From contig JAODMR010000055.1 of assembly GCA_025465475.1 (NCBI GenBank), positions 1 through 61,803 of the forward strand: 61,803 nucleotides of DNA. Direction: 5' to 3'. The position numbers and the translations under genes are program-made. Shown one piece after another: positions 47,320 to 55,728 of the stretch. The notes below the pieces were generated by a model that was not told the DNA's origin, did no database searches, and worked only from the letters and a program-made list of their open reading frames with translations. Each line of letters opens with the position of its first letter. Position 1 is the first letter of the stretch. Source of the DNA: Micrococcaceae bacterium. Its GTDB lineage: Bacteria > Actinomycetota > Actinomycetes > Actinomycetales > Micrococcaceae.

Positions 47320-49407
47320 GTGGCCGGCCTGATCAAACGTGAAGATATCGATGAGGTCCGCGCCCGCGCCGATATCCGTGAGGTCGTCGGCGCCTACGTC
47401 TCCCTGAAGACGGCGGGCATCGGCTCCTTCAAGGGCCTCTGCCCCTTCCACGACGAGCGCAGCCCCTCCTTCCACGTCCGGCCCCAGGCCGGGCGCTACC
47501 ACTGCTTTGGTTGCGGTGAAGACGGCGATGTCATCTCGTTCGTCCAGAAGATGGACCACAGCACCTTCAGCGAGTCCGTGGAGAAACTGGCCGGCAAGAT
47601 CGGCCTGGAGCTGCGATACGAGGACGGCGGAACCGGGCCCCGACGCGAGGAGGTCGGCAGGCGCCAGCGGTTGCTGGATGCCCACAAAATTGCTGCCGAG
47701 TTCTTTCGGGAACAGCTCCTCTCCCCGGAGGCCTCGGTGGGGCGGCAATTCCTCGCCGAACGGGGCTTCGACCGCCAGGCGGCGGAGCACTTTGGCGTCG
47801 GTTTCGCTCCACAGGGCTGGGACGGTCTGCTGAAGCACCTGCGCAGCAGAGGGTTCACGGAGGAGGAGCTGCGGCTCACCGGCATGTTCTCCACCCCCTC
47901 AAGCGGCGGACAGAACCAGCAGCGGATGTACGACAGGTTCCGGGGCAGGCTGATTTGGCCCATCCGGGACATCGCCGGGGACACGATCGGGTTCGGCGCG
48001 CGCAGGCTGCTGGACCAGGACCAGGGACCCAAATACCTCAACACCCCTGAAACGGTGCTCTACAAGAAATCCCAGGTGCTGTACGGCATTGACCTGGCCC
48101 GCCGCAGCATCTCCCGGGACCGGCGGCTGGTGGTGGTGGAGGGCTACACCGACGTGATGGCCTGTCATTTGGCCGGCGTCGATACCGCCGTCGCGACCTG
48201 CGGCACGGCGTTTGGGGAGGACCACATCAAGGTCGCCCGGCGCATGCTGTCCGATGACGGCAGCGGCGGTGAGGTGATTTTCACCTTCGACGGCGACGCG
48301 GCAGGGCAGAAGGCGGCATTGAAGGCGTTCGACCTGGATCAGAAGTTCGTCGCCCAGACCTTTGTCGCCGTCGAGCCCTCCGGAGCGGATCCCTGTGAGC
48401 TGCGCCAGCGGCGCGGTGACGACGCCGTCCATGCCTTGATCCAGGGACGCCGCCCGCTCTTCGAATTCGCGATCCGCTCGACGCTTGACCGGTTCAACCT
48501 CGACACCGTGGAGGGCCGGGTCCAGGCACTCCGGGCGTCGGCCCCCGTGGTGGCAGCCATCCGGGACGGATCAACCCGCACCGGCTACTGCCAGGAACTG
48601 GCCGGCTGGTTGGGAATCGCCGACCCGAACGAGGTCCTCCGTGCCGTGAACAGCGTCCTGAAGCGGGGCAGCCAGGCCGCCCGCTCGGGTGGGGTCGCCA
48701 ACGGTCTTACCGGCAACGGTGCCGCCGCCAACGGTTTTACCGGCAGCGGCAACGGCGGCGGAGGCAACGGATTTACTGCGAACGGGGCTGGCAGCAACGG
48801 GTTTACTGGCAACGGGGCTGGCAACAGGTCCGGCGGCCGCAACGCGGGTGGGCGGGCCTTCGGCGGACAGGGGTCCGGCGGGCAGGGGAACGCCCCGGAC
48901 GGGCAGTTCGCACCAAACGGCCCCGACCCACTGACCCTGCGCCCGGACCCGCGCGACCCTGCCGCCCGGATGGAGCGCGAGGCGCTGGAAGTTGTCCTGC
49001 AGCAGCCCGGCCTGCTGGGCCAGGAGGACTGGCAGCACTTCACCGAAGCGGAGTTTGCTGTCCCCGCATATCGGGCCGTGCACCAAGCGATCCGGGCTGT
49101 GGGACTGACCGATGCCGCCCCTGCCCAATGGCTGCAGGACATCAGTGATGAAACGGCCGAGCCGCTGCGGCCCTTGGTGTCGGAACTGGCGGTCACGCCG
49201 TTGCCGGCGAGCAATCCCGAAACGTTGAATAACTACTGCCTGGACATCCTGCGGCGCCTCTTCGAGATGCAAATCACCAGGCGCAAGGCGGACAAGATGG
49301 GAGCGCTGCAACGCATGGATCACACAACGGATCCGGACGCGTACCAGCAGCTGCAGCGGGAGCTGATGGAACTGGAAATCCTTCGGCGCAGCCTCCGCAG
49401 GGACTAG
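47320..49407 (+). CDS. dnaG: DNA primase
   Basis: A 695-residue bacterial primase that makes RNA primers for lagging-strand synthesis. The CHC2 zinc finger has Cys41, His44, Cys62 and Cys65 ([22 protein letters not shown]). The TOPRIM domain has its catalytic glutamate near 274 (VVEGYTDVM) and the acidic pair in [10 protein letters not shown]. The C-terminal DnaB-interaction domain lies at about 545-690. Residues 457-530 are a Gly/Asn/Phe/Thr-rich insertion with NGFTGNGA-like repeats, making the protein longer than E. coli DnaG (581) or mycobacterial primases (about 640). Confidence 0.96.
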   Translation: MAGLIKREDIDEVRARADIREVVGAYVSLKTAGIGSFKGLCPFHDERSPSFHVRPQAGRYHCFGCGEDGDVISFVQKMDHSTFSESVEKLAGKIGLELRYEDGGTGPRREEVGRRQRLLDAHKIAAEFFREQLLSPEASVGRQFLAERGFDRQAAEHFGVGFAPQGWDGLLKHLRSRGFTEEELRLTGMFSTPSSGGQNQQRMYDRFRGRLIWPIRDIAGDTIGFGARRLLDQDQGPKYLNTPETVLYKKSQVLYGIDLARRSISRDRRLVVVEGYTDVMACHLAGVDTAVATCGTAFGEDHIKVARRMLSDDGSGGEVIFTFDGDAAGQKAALKAFDLDQKFVAQTFVAVEPSGADPCELRQRRGDDAVHALIQGRRPLFEFAIRSTLDRFNLDTVEGRVQALRASAPVVAAIRDGSTRTGYCQELAGWLGIADPNEVLRAVNSVLKRGSQAARSGGVANGLTGNGAAANGFTGSGNGGGGNGFTANGAGSNGFTGNGAGNRSGGRNAGGRAFGGQGSGGQGNAPDGQFAPNGPDPLTLRPDPRDPAARMEREALEVVLQQPGLLGQEDWQHFTEAEFAVPAYRAVHQAIRAVGLTDAAPAQWLQDISDETAEPLRPLVSELAVTPLPASNPETLNNYCLDILRRLFEMQITRRKADKMGALQRMDHTTDPDAYQQLQRELMELEILRRSLRRD
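48700..48826. repeat. Repeats encoding the NGFTGNGA linker of DnaG
   Basis: Imperfect repeats of AACGGNTTTACYGGCAACGG, about 24-39 bases apart, encode at least four copies of NG(F/L)T(G/A)NG(A). They fill the linker between the TOPRIM core and the C-terminal domain. Confidence 0.75.
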
Positions 49408-49442
49408 GCCGCCGGCGATTTCGTGCGGGGCAGAACAACTGT

Positions 49443-49448
49443 TATTGT
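49443..49448 (+). promoter_or_regulatory. -10 box of the first tRNA-Asn gene
   Basis: TATTGT, placing the start about eight bases before the mature tRNA end. Confidence 0.4.
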
Positions 49449-49462
49449 TGAACCTGCTTCAT

Positions 49463-49535
49463 TCCCCTGTAGCTCAATTGGCAGAGCATTCGACTGTTAA
49501 TCGAAGGGTTGCTGGTTCAAGTCCAGCCGGGGGAG
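49463..49535 (+). tRNA. tRNA-Asn (GTT)
   Basis: A 73-base cloverleaf. The acceptor stem is TCCCCTG/CGGGGGA, the D-arm GCTC/GAGC. The anticodon stem TTCGA/TCGAA encloses the loop CTGTTAA, so the anticodon is GTT (Asn). The T-arm is GCTGG/CCAGC around TTCAAGT, and the discriminator is G. CCA is not encoded. Confidence 0.97.
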
Positions 49536-49546
49536 CGACGACACGC

Positions 49547-49591
49547 AAAAAGGGTTCCTGTCCGGTGCACCATCGGACGGGAACCCTTTTT
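49547..49591 (+). terminator. Strong intrinsic terminator after tRNA-Asn
   Basis: AAAAAGGGTTCC-TGTCCG pairs with CGGACGGGAACCCTTTTT around a 9-base loop. The stem is followed by a T-run, and the A-run on the left makes it work in both directions. Confidence 0.93.
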
Positions 49592-49646
49592 CGTTGCCCC
49601 GCCTTCGCTGCCGCTGCACTGGTTCGGAAGTACCCGGATCCTTTGT

Positions 49647-49652
49647 TATTCT
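49647..49652 (+). promoter_or_regulatory. -10 box of the second tRNA-Asn gene
   Basis: TATTCT in the same position relative to the tRNA as in the first copy (14 bases before the mature 5' end). Confidence 0.4.
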
Positions 49653-49666
49653 GGTATCTGCTTCTT

Positions 49667-49739
49667 TCCCCTGTAGCTCAATTGGCAGAGCATTCGACTG
49701 TTAATCGAAGGGTTGCTGGTTCAAGTCCAGCCGGGGGAG
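49667..49739 (+). tRNA. tRNA-Asn (GTT), second copy
   Basis: Identical over 73 bases to the tRNA at 49463-49535, 204 bases downstream. The five bases before the gene and the box at -14 are also nearly the same, so the promoter was duplicated with it. Confidence 0.97.
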
Positions 49740-49747
49740 CGGCACAA

Positions 49748-49797
49748 GGAAACAGGGCCCCGGCGGGATCAGACCGCTCGGGGTCCTGTCCCGTTTC
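49748..49797 (+). terminator. Hairpin after the second tRNA-Asn
   Basis: GGAAACAGGGCCCCG (49748-49762) pairs imperfectly with CGGGGTCCTGTCCCGTTTCC (49778-49797). The stem is strong but lacks a T-run. It is likely the terminator of the tRNA. Confidence 0.5.
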
Positions 49798-49808
49798 CGG
49801 TCGGGCGC

Positions 49809-49852
49809 GTCAGACAGGCCGGGCTTGTCAGACAGGCCGGACTGGTCAGACA
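49809..49852. repeat. 18-base tandem repeat
   Basis: GTCAGACAGGCCGGGCTT (49809-49826), GTCAGACAGGCCGGACTG (49827-49844) and a partial third copy GTCAGACA (49845-49852). The stop codon of the leftward gene (49846-49848) lies in the third copy; in that frame the copies further downstream also contain TGA. Confidence 0.8.
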
Positions 49853-50253
49853 AAGCTCATTTCCACCTGCAGGAACCGTTCCGCCTCGGCGATCGCCGCA
49901 TGGAACGCCTCATCCTCGGTGGGCGACTGCCGCGGTGAGCGGGGATGCCACTCGTGCGCCGTGGAGTGAACCCGCTCAAACCCGGCTCCCGGTGGGGCAT
50001 AGAAGATCCCGAACCGTTGGACCGGCCATTCCGGGGACGTTTCCGGCGCCACCAGCATTGCCGCGTTCAGCGCCGGGTTGTACCACTGCGCGATGGGCCT
50101 CCGACGATCCTCCGTGAAGAGCCCAGCCGCGTAAAGGGCGGCAGATTCATGGCTGGTTTGGGCGCAGAGGCGGTCCCACCACAGCGACAGGATCCCGTCG
50201 TCGAGGCGCTGCCAGGCTGCGGGTAACGGAGCAGGGTCCTGCCATTTGGACAC
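49846..50253 (-). CDS. Hypothetical protein, 135 residues
   Basis: A soluble 135-residue protein with a high aromatic content (WWDRLCAQ, AQWYNP, FGIFYAPPGAGF) and the charged helix AFHAAIAEAERFLQVEMSF at the end. The segment SALYAAGLFTEDRRRPIAQWYNPALNAAML suggests a compact globular fold. No family was recognised. The GTG start follows TAAAAT by exactly six bases, which supports it being expressed. It stands between the tRNA genes and the small membrane protein. Confidence 0.65.
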   Translation of the reverse strand: MSKWQDPAPLPAAWQRLDDGILSLWWDRLCAQTSHESAALYAAGLFTEDRRRPIAQWYNPALNAAMLVAPETSPEWPVQRFGIFYAPPGAGFERVHSTAHEWHPRSPRQSPTEDEAFHAAIAEAERFLQVEMSFV

Positions 50254-50259
50254 CTTTGA

Positions 50260-50265
50260 ATTTTA
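50260..50265 (-). promoter_or_regulatory. -10 box of the 135-residue gene (leaderless)
   Basis: TAAAAT on the minus strand, six bases before the GTG at 50253. Confidence 0.55.
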
Positions 50266-50300
50266 TCCTTCACGTGCTCATCCGAACAGGCACGATTTGG

Positions 50301-50474
50301 CTACTCCCGGCCGGGGTTCACCCGATACAGGGCGGCCCCGAGGATCGCCGCTCCCAGGATGGCGGCCACCAGGCGGTTTCCGGTGAACCCGCCGAAAAGG
50401 GCTCCTGCCATGGCGCCGAGGAACAACCCCACCAGGAGTCCGCGGACATTGCGGTGCAATCTGTTCCGGGTCAT
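50301..50474 (-). CDS. Small glycine-rich membrane protein, 57 residues
   Basis: A 57-residue protein starting MTRNRLHRNVRG and ending YRVNPGRE. Between these basic ends lie two hydrophobic stretches rich in small residues (LLVGLFLGAMAGALFGGF and LVAAILGAAILGAALY), which would form a helical hairpin with glycine-zipper spacing. The ATG follows TAGGCT by exactly six bases. It lies 25 bases after the membrane esterase gene, on the same strand but with its own promoter. Function unknown; association with another membrane protein is a guess. Confidence 0.72.
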   Translation of the reverse strand: MTRNRLHRNVRGLLVGLFLGAMAGALFGGFTGNRLVAAILGAAILGAALYRVNPGRE

Positions 50475-50480
50475 GGGCAC

Positions 50481-50486
50481 AGCCTA
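50481..50486 (-). promoter_or_regulatory. -10 box of the small membrane protein gene (leaderless)
   Basis: TAGGCT on the minus strand, six bases before the ATG at 50474. Confidence 0.6.
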
Positions 50487-50499
50487 GCAACGGCCCTTC

Positions 50500-51795
50500 T
50501 CAGCCGGGCTCCTGCGCCAGTCCCCACCGGGGAAAAAGCACCTCGAATCCTCTATCCAGGCCCCCGTTCAGGGCCACGACCGTGTGCCCACCCTTGGGGA
50601 CCTCGAAGTAGCTCACGGTCATGCCCGCGTCCCGGGCGGCATCGGAGACTTTCTGCGCGGTGTCCACATAGGCGGTGTCGTCGGAGCCTGCCGTGAACAC
50701 CGCCGTTGTTTCCGGGAACGTTTTCTTCGCCATCAGGTTGAGGGGTTTTTGCGCGTCGTAGGCTCCCTGGTCGCCGCCGAAAACGTCTGCCAGGTTCTGT
50801 TCCGGGTGCTCGGCACCGGGATATTCCTCCCCGGAGATGTCCAGGATGTTGCCCCACAGGTCCGGGTGCTTCACGCCGAAAGAGATGGCGCATTGGCCGC
50901 CGTTGGAATACCCGGCGATCGTGGAAAAGGACCGGCCGGGCAGGACGTTCAGGTGGGCCTGTGCCCACTTCATCACGTCAGTATTGATGTATGTTTCGAC
51001 TTTGCCGAACGCCGTGCTGTCCAGGCAGAGCGTGTCCTTCTCGTCGGCTCCGAGCTGGTCGGCGACGACGACGATGGGGCCCAGTCCCGCATGCGCGGTA
51101 GCGTAGCGGTCCAGCACCGCAGCGACGAAGGAAGGGTCCGGCGCGCCGGGCTGGCCCATCATCATCACGACCAGGGGCAGCCGCGGCGGATTCGCGGTCA
51201 GGGCCGCCGGGGGAAGGTAAATGCCTGCCGGCCGGGCCTTGAATTTTGACGCCGTCGGGGGAATGTTCGCTGTGCCGGTGCGTCCCGCTGCCGGCATGCC
51301 TGCCGGTGCCTGCCACGATTGCCAGAGTGGTCCGGCGGCCGTGCCCGCGCCGGAGGGCAGCACCGCAGGGAGGGTCACCGGCTTGACCGTCGAGACGCCG
51401 AAGACCGAGCCCAGCGTTTTGTTCAGGCCGAACTCGGCATTGACGCCCAGGGCTGCCCCCAGCAGGAATACCGGAACCGCGACGGTGGCGACAACGCGGC
51501 GCCACCGTCGGGCGCGGCGGAAACTGGCCACGGCCAGTCCGACGGCGGCCGTCCCGGCGGTGATCCACACCCACATGCCGCCCGTGAAGTCCACCTGGAA
51601 CACGTTGACGACGTCGACCACCAGCCACAGCAGCAACAGGGCGGTGAGGGCGCCCAAGGTCAGGCCAGCGGCTGCCCGTCGCGGCCAGCGGGGGGAGCGG
51701 CGCAGCAGCAGGACGATCACCAGGACGAGGGCGGCGGTGATGACGCCGGCGAAGAGGGGCCCGGAGCTGACACGGATGCTCCACAGCGCGTTCAT
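50500..51795 (-). CDS. Membrane-anchored esterase (antigen 85/esterase D-like)
   Basis: A 431-residue protein. Four membrane helices occupy about residues 10-130, and the rest is an extracytoplasmic alpha/beta hydrolase of the putative-esterase family. The nucleophile is the Ser of IAGYSNGGQCAISFG, the acid probably lies in FTAGSDDTAYVD, and the base is the His of VPKGGHTVVALN. It follows the MprF-like gene by 58 bases on the same strand. In Corynebacterium glutamicum such an esterase removes alanine from alanyl-phosphatidylglycerol, so a counter-acting hydrolase is a fair inference. The ATG at 51795 is the most likely start. Confidence 0.82.
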   Translation of the reverse strand: MNALWSIRVSSGPLFAGVITAALVLVIVLLLRRSPRWPRRAAAGLTLGALTALLLLWLVVDVVNVFQVDFTGGMWVWITAGTAAVGLAVASFRRARRWRRVVATVAVPVFLLGAALGVNAEFGLNKTLGSVFGVSTVKPVTLPAVLPSGAGTAAGPLWQSWQAPAGMPAAGRTGTANIPPTASKFKARPAGIYLPPAALTANPPRLPLVVMMMGQPGAPDPSFVAAVLDRYATAHAGLGPIVVVADQLGADEKDTLCLDSTAFGKVETYINTDVMKWAQAHLNVLPGRSFSTIAGYSNGGQCAISFGVKHPDLWGNILDISGEEYPGAEHPEQNLADVFGGDQGAYDAQKPLNLMAKKTFPETTAVFTAGSDDTAYVDTAQKVSDAARDAGMTVSYFEVPKGGHTVVALNGGLDRGFEVLFPRWGLAQEPG

Positions 51796-51853
51796 CGGCC
51801 GCACCGTTCCTGCCACGGGCGCTGGCGGTATCCCATCCCCTGGTCTTCCCCTC

Positions 51854-54337
51854 TCATGGCATTGACGGTTGGGCGACGAGCCGCCGCAGCAGGTCGGTGC
51901 GCTGCCGGGGCGTCAGATCGGGCAGGTAGGCGTTGGTGACGGCCAAGCCGATTGAGGGCAAGGCAAGCGGGTCCGGGTAATACATGTACAGCGTCCGGTG
52001 TTTCGGCTGGAACCGGGACTTGAACGCGGCGAGGGACTGGAACCCGTACAGTGGTTCCAGCGCGTCGGCCAGGAGCTCCAGGACCTGTTCAAGGGCGTTC
52101 CGGTCACCGCCGGCGGACGGCCGGCGGGCCAGCGGTGATCCGGAGAGGGAAATCCACTGGACATCCTCCCGGAACCGCGTGACGGCGGAAGCGATCAGGA
52201 ATTCCATGACACCCTTGAAGCCATCCCTGCGGCGGCGCATGAAGTCCAGTGTCCAGCTCTCGTGGCGTCCGCCGTCGTACACCGGCAGCCAGCTGGTCAC
52301 CCCGTGCACCAACCCGTCGTCATCCACCGCCAGGCAGCACAACACTTCCGGGTCCTGCAGCTCGGCCAGCCCACCCAAAGTGAACCCCATCTCAGGGAGC
52401 GCCTGGTCGGCAACCCATTCCTCCGAAATCTCGGCAAGCTGGGCGCGGAGCCGGGGCGCGAGCTCCGGGTAGGACGACCAGACGGCCCGGATGCCGAGTT
52501 TCCGGGCCCTGTTCATGGCGGTCCGGACGTTTTGCCACTCCTTGCCCGTGAAGGACATGTCCTGCACCATCAGCAGCGTTTCCTCGGCGACCTCCAGCCG
52601 CTGGAACCCGCCGCCGCCCAGGTTCCGGCCCACGTCCTCCGGGATGGAGTAGAAGCACGGCACCAGTCCCAGGTTCCGGCAATGGTGAACGAAGCCGGTC
52701 AACGCGGCCGGGTAGGCCTCCGGTGCCCCGAAAGGCCCGCCCACCGTCAGGGCGACGCCGTTGTGCACCTGATACGCCAGGGCCGCCCGGGCGTCCGGCT
52801 GAAACCAGTAGCTGTTGTTCCGCCACAACGCCATCCAGGACAGCGAGCCGCCGCCGACGTGCAGCAGCTCCCGCGCGCGGGCCGGGTCGCCCGCGTCCTC
52901 ACCGAAATGCCGGAAGCGGAGAAAGCTCCGCAGCACCAGGGCCAGGAGCACAAGCCAGCAGACCGCCCCGCCAAAGCTGAACAGGATGGTGCTGAGCAGC
53001 CCGTGCGGAAACTGCACTACAAAGGGCAGCGGAAAGGGGATGAGGATGTGCAGCAGCTGGCCAGGCAGGGCGCGGGCACCCGTGCCGGCCTGGTTTCCCT
53101 CTGAAAACCAGCAGGCCAGGTACAGCAGCAGGATTCCCCCGGCCAAACCCAACGTGGTGCGCGACAGCAACCGTGAGGCGTTGCTCGCGGATCGAACTGG
53201 GAACTTTCGCCGGTTGGCCAACAGCAGGACAAAAATGGCGGACGGAGCCAGGACGGCTGGAAGCAGGTAGAGGGTCAGCAGTCCTGCGCCCTCCGAGTCC
53301 AGCCGCACCCGCGGCTCCAGCTCGTACAGCAGCACGGTTCCGAGGGCGACGGCGGCGAGGAAGCCATGAATGGCGAGCGCCATCCGGAGGGCCAGGCTGC
53401 GGCCCCGCCGCAGTCCTTCAGCCACCAGGAGCAGCAGCAGCACCGGAATGACCGTGAGGACCACAGCTCCGGGGCTGGCTACCCCGACGGCCGACTGCAG
53501 CGCAAGGCAGTTCGGGTCGCCCCCGCATGCCATGCCCAGGTCAGCGGAGTTTGGACCGGTCTGCAGGGTGAGGGCGCTCACCGCGGCCAGCGGCCCGATC
53601 AGGAAGGTCCCGGTCAGCTGGGTCAGCAGCGGTCCCAACGCGAAAACACCCACGACGGTGCCGGTCAGGAACCGGGACTCCCGCACGCTTGATTGGTGCA
53701 GGACCGGGTCGCCCGGGTGGCGGCGCAAACGGCGAACCAGGGAACCGGCTGCCACGCCGAGCACGGCACCGGCGGCGAGCAGCACCGTCTGCGCCACCCC
53801 AACGAACAGCAGGAACATCAGGGCGAGGGCCAGCAGCCAGGTACGCAACCGCCGGCGCCAGAGCACCCCGAGGGCTGCGGTCGCCGTTCCCAGTGCCGCG
53901 GCCGCCCCGCCATAGGGGCCAACGACGTAACCACCGCCCAGGTAGGTCAGCCAGGCGTCATTGTCAGCGGTTCCACGATCTATCAGAACCGTCAGCACCA
54001 AGGCCGCTGCCACGTTTCCGGTCATAAAGGCCGCTACTGCAGCCCACCGGCCGAGCACGCGTTCGGCCAATCCCACGCCGAGGAACAAGGCGATGCTGGC
54101 CGCCACGTAGTCCAGCAGTGACGTGCCAAAGAAGGCGCTGCTGACCACAGCCCACCCGTTCCGGAGCCCGTGGCCCAGCTGCAACCCGGCTACGTCGAGC
54201 ACGGGCTGCGGAGGACCCTGCCAGAGGCTTCCCGTTGCCGCTCCGACAAGCCAGAGCAGTGCCACCAGCGCCCACGTCAGCGGCAGCCGTGCAAGCATCC
54301 GACGCAGGACCCGCACCTGCTGGCGTACCCGAAGCAT
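51854..54337 (-). CDS. MprF-like aminoacyl-phosphatidylglycerol synthase (DUF2156) with rhomboid-like membrane domain
   Basis: An 827-residue protein. The N-terminal region carries about fourteen membrane helices; the first part (GLAERVLGRWAAVAAFMTGN, GGGYVVGPYGGAAAALG) resembles a rhomboid-like fold, not the classical MprF flippase. The C-terminal 330 residues are the DUF2156 transferase: WRNNSYWFQPDARAALAYQ, LLMVQDMSFTGKEWQNVRTAMNRA and ISLSGSPLARR. This domain moves an amino acid from aminoacyl-tRNA to phosphatidylglycerol, lowering surface charge and raising resistance to cationic peptides. The ATG at 54337 has a GGAGG site. The amino acid (Lys or Ala) cannot be told. Confidence 0.85.
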   Translation of the reverse strand: MLRVRQQVRVLRRMLARLPLTWALVALLWLVGAATGSLWQGPPQPVLDVAGLQLGHGLRNGWAVVSSAFFGTSLLDYVAASIALFLGVGLAERVLGRWAAVAAFMTGNVAAALVLTVLIDRGTADNDAWLTYLGGGYVVGPYGGAAAALGTATAALGVLWRRRLRTWLLALALMFLLFVGVAQTVLLAAGAVLGVAAGSLVRRLRRHPGDPVLHQSSVRESRFLTGTVVGVFALGPLLTQLTGTFLIGPLAAVSALTLQTGPNSADLGMACGGDPNCLALQSAVGVASPGAVVLTVIPVLLLLLVAEGLRRGRSLALRMALAIHGFLAAVALGTVLLYELEPRVRLDSEGAGLLTLYLLPAVLAPSAIFVLLLANRRKFPVRSASNASRLLSRTTLGLAGGILLLYLACWFSEGNQAGTGARALPGQLLHILIPFPLPFVVQFPHGLLSTILFSFGGAVCWLVLLALVLRSFLRFRHFGEDAGDPARARELLHVGGGSLSWMALWRNNSYWFQPDARAALAYQVHNGVALTVGGPFGAPEAYPAALTGFVHHCRNLGLVPCFYSIPEDVGRNLGGGGFQRLEVAEETLLMVQDMSFTGKEWQNVRTAMNRARKLGIRAVWSSYPELAPRLRAQLAEISEEWVADQALPEMGFTLGGLAELQDPEVLCCLAVDDDGLVHGVTSWLPVYDGGRHESWTLDFMRRRRDGFKGVMEFLIASAVTRFREDVQWISLSGSPLARRPSAGGDRNALEQVLELLADALEPLYGFQSLAAFKSRFQPKHRTLYMYYPDPLALPSIGLAVTNAYLPDLTPRQRTDLLRRLVAQPSMP

Positions 54338-54362
54338 GCCCTGCCTCCGCCTTCTTCTTACG

Positions 54363-55583
54363 TTAGATGGCCGGTACGGTGCGTGGACGCACCACCAGCC
54401 ACAGCACCACGACTGCGAGCGCAATGCAAGAAACCATCACGACTCCCATCGGCGTGGCGTTGCCGACACCCAGCAACCCGACGACGGGGCTGACCAGGCC
54501 GGCGAAACCGAAAGTTGCGGCACCCAAAAGCGAGGCAGCGGTGCCGGCCTGGGCACCGTGCCGGGCGAGGCCGAGCACCTGGATGGAGGGAAACATGAAC
54601 CCGGTCGCCAGGATGTAGAACCAGAGCGGCACTATCACCCCGGGCAGGCCGAAATGCAGCTGGTCGAACAGGATGATCAGGCCGGCCATGAGCAGCTGCA
54701 CCAGGGTGGCTCCAGCGATGATCCACTGCGGGCCGGTGCGTTTCATCACCCTGGCCGCCAGCTGGACGCCGGTCACCACGCCGAGGGAGTTGATGCCGAA
54801 CAGGAGCCCGTACTGCTGGGCCGAGAACGCGTATGTCGTCTGAAACAGGAACGGCGAAGCGGACAGGTAGGAGAACAGGCCACCGAAGTTCAGGCCGCCG
54901 ATCACCAGCGCCCCCACGAAGATGCGGTCGCTGAACACCGCCCGGTAGCGCTGCGCAGCCGTGGAACCGGAACCGGAACGGCGCTCGGAGGGAAGCGTCT
55001 CCACGATCAGGAACATCGCGGCAAGCAGGACCACCAGGCCGTACGCGGCCAGGAACCAGAAAATTCCCGGCCAGGCCATGATGCCCAGCAACTGCGAACC
55101 GATGACCGGCGCGAGGATCGGGGCCATGCCGTTGACCAGGGCCATCCGGGAGAACATCCGCACCAGGGCGTAGCCGCTGAACAGGTCACGCACCATGGCC
55201 ATCGCCACCACGCCGCCTCCGGCCGCGCCGATGCCTTGCAGCACCCGGAACACGCCCAACATGGTGATGTCGGTGGACAGGGCCGCGCCAAGGGAGGCTG
55301 CGACGTGGACGGCGGTGGCCAGGATCAACGGTCCGCGGCGGCCCACCTTGTCGCTGAAGGGTCCGACGACGAGCTGTCCCACCGCGAAGCCAATGGTGGT
55401 GGCCGTCAGGGTCAGCTGGACCGCGGCGGCGGAGATGTGGAGGTCACTTTCCAAGGCCGGAAAAGCGGGCAGATACAGGTCGATGGTGAAAGGGCCAAGC
55501 GCGGTGAGCATTCCCAGGATCAGGATGTAGACAAGCTTCTGGCGGCGTGAAAGGGCATCTCCCGGATGCGTGTGGGTGCTCAA
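54363..55583 (-). CDS. Bcr/CflA family multidrug efflux MFS transporter
   Basis: A 406-residue, 12-helix major facilitator. The family pattern is clear: GPFTIDLYLPAFP in helix 1, VGQLVVGPFSDKVGRRGPL (motif A), FRVLQGIGAAGGGVVAMAMVRDLF in helices 4-5, and the antiporter motif region LVNGMAPILAPVIGSQL. Relatives export bicyclomycin, chloramphenicol or sulfonamides. The TTG start is chosen because AAGGA lies five bases upstream. It ends 25 bases before the MprF-like gene starts, so the leftward run Bcr-MprF-esterase may be one transcript. Confidence 0.9.
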   Translation of the reverse strand: MSTHTHPGDALSRRQKLVYILILGMLTALGPFTIDLYLPAFPALESDLHISAAAVQLTLTATTIGFAVGQLVVGPFSDKVGRRGPLILATAVHVAASLGAALSTDITMLGVFRVLQGIGAAGGGVVAMAMVRDLFSGYALVRMFSRMALVNGMAPILAPVIGSQLLGIMAWPGIFWFLAAYGLVVLLAAMFLIVETLPSERRSGSGSTAAQRYRAVFSDRIFVGALVIGGLNFGGLFSYLSASPFLFQTTYAFSAQQYGLLFGINSLGVVTGVQLAARVMKRTGPQWIIAGATLVQLLMAGLIILFDQLHFGLPGVIVPLWFYILATGFMFPSIQVLGLARHGAQAGTAASLLGAATFGFAGLVSPVVGLLGVGNATPMGVVMVSCIALAVVVLWLVVRPRTVPAI

Positions 55584-55728
55584 TGTAATCCTTGATCGGC
55601 TGGGACGGCACGGCAGCGCCGATAGATCCTCAGTATGCTTGGGGTTTGCTGCCTAAATGCCCTGGAGGGTTAAAGTCCAAATAGGCGCACGAGCTTCAAT
55701 CGTATGGCCGAACGAGCACAGGAGAAAG

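Noticed and set aside
55584-55728. Operator between the Bcr/CflA and sugar-porter genes
   Set aside because: GATCGGC...GCCGAT can form a weak stem, but the arms are short and the loop is long; not better than chance in this composition.
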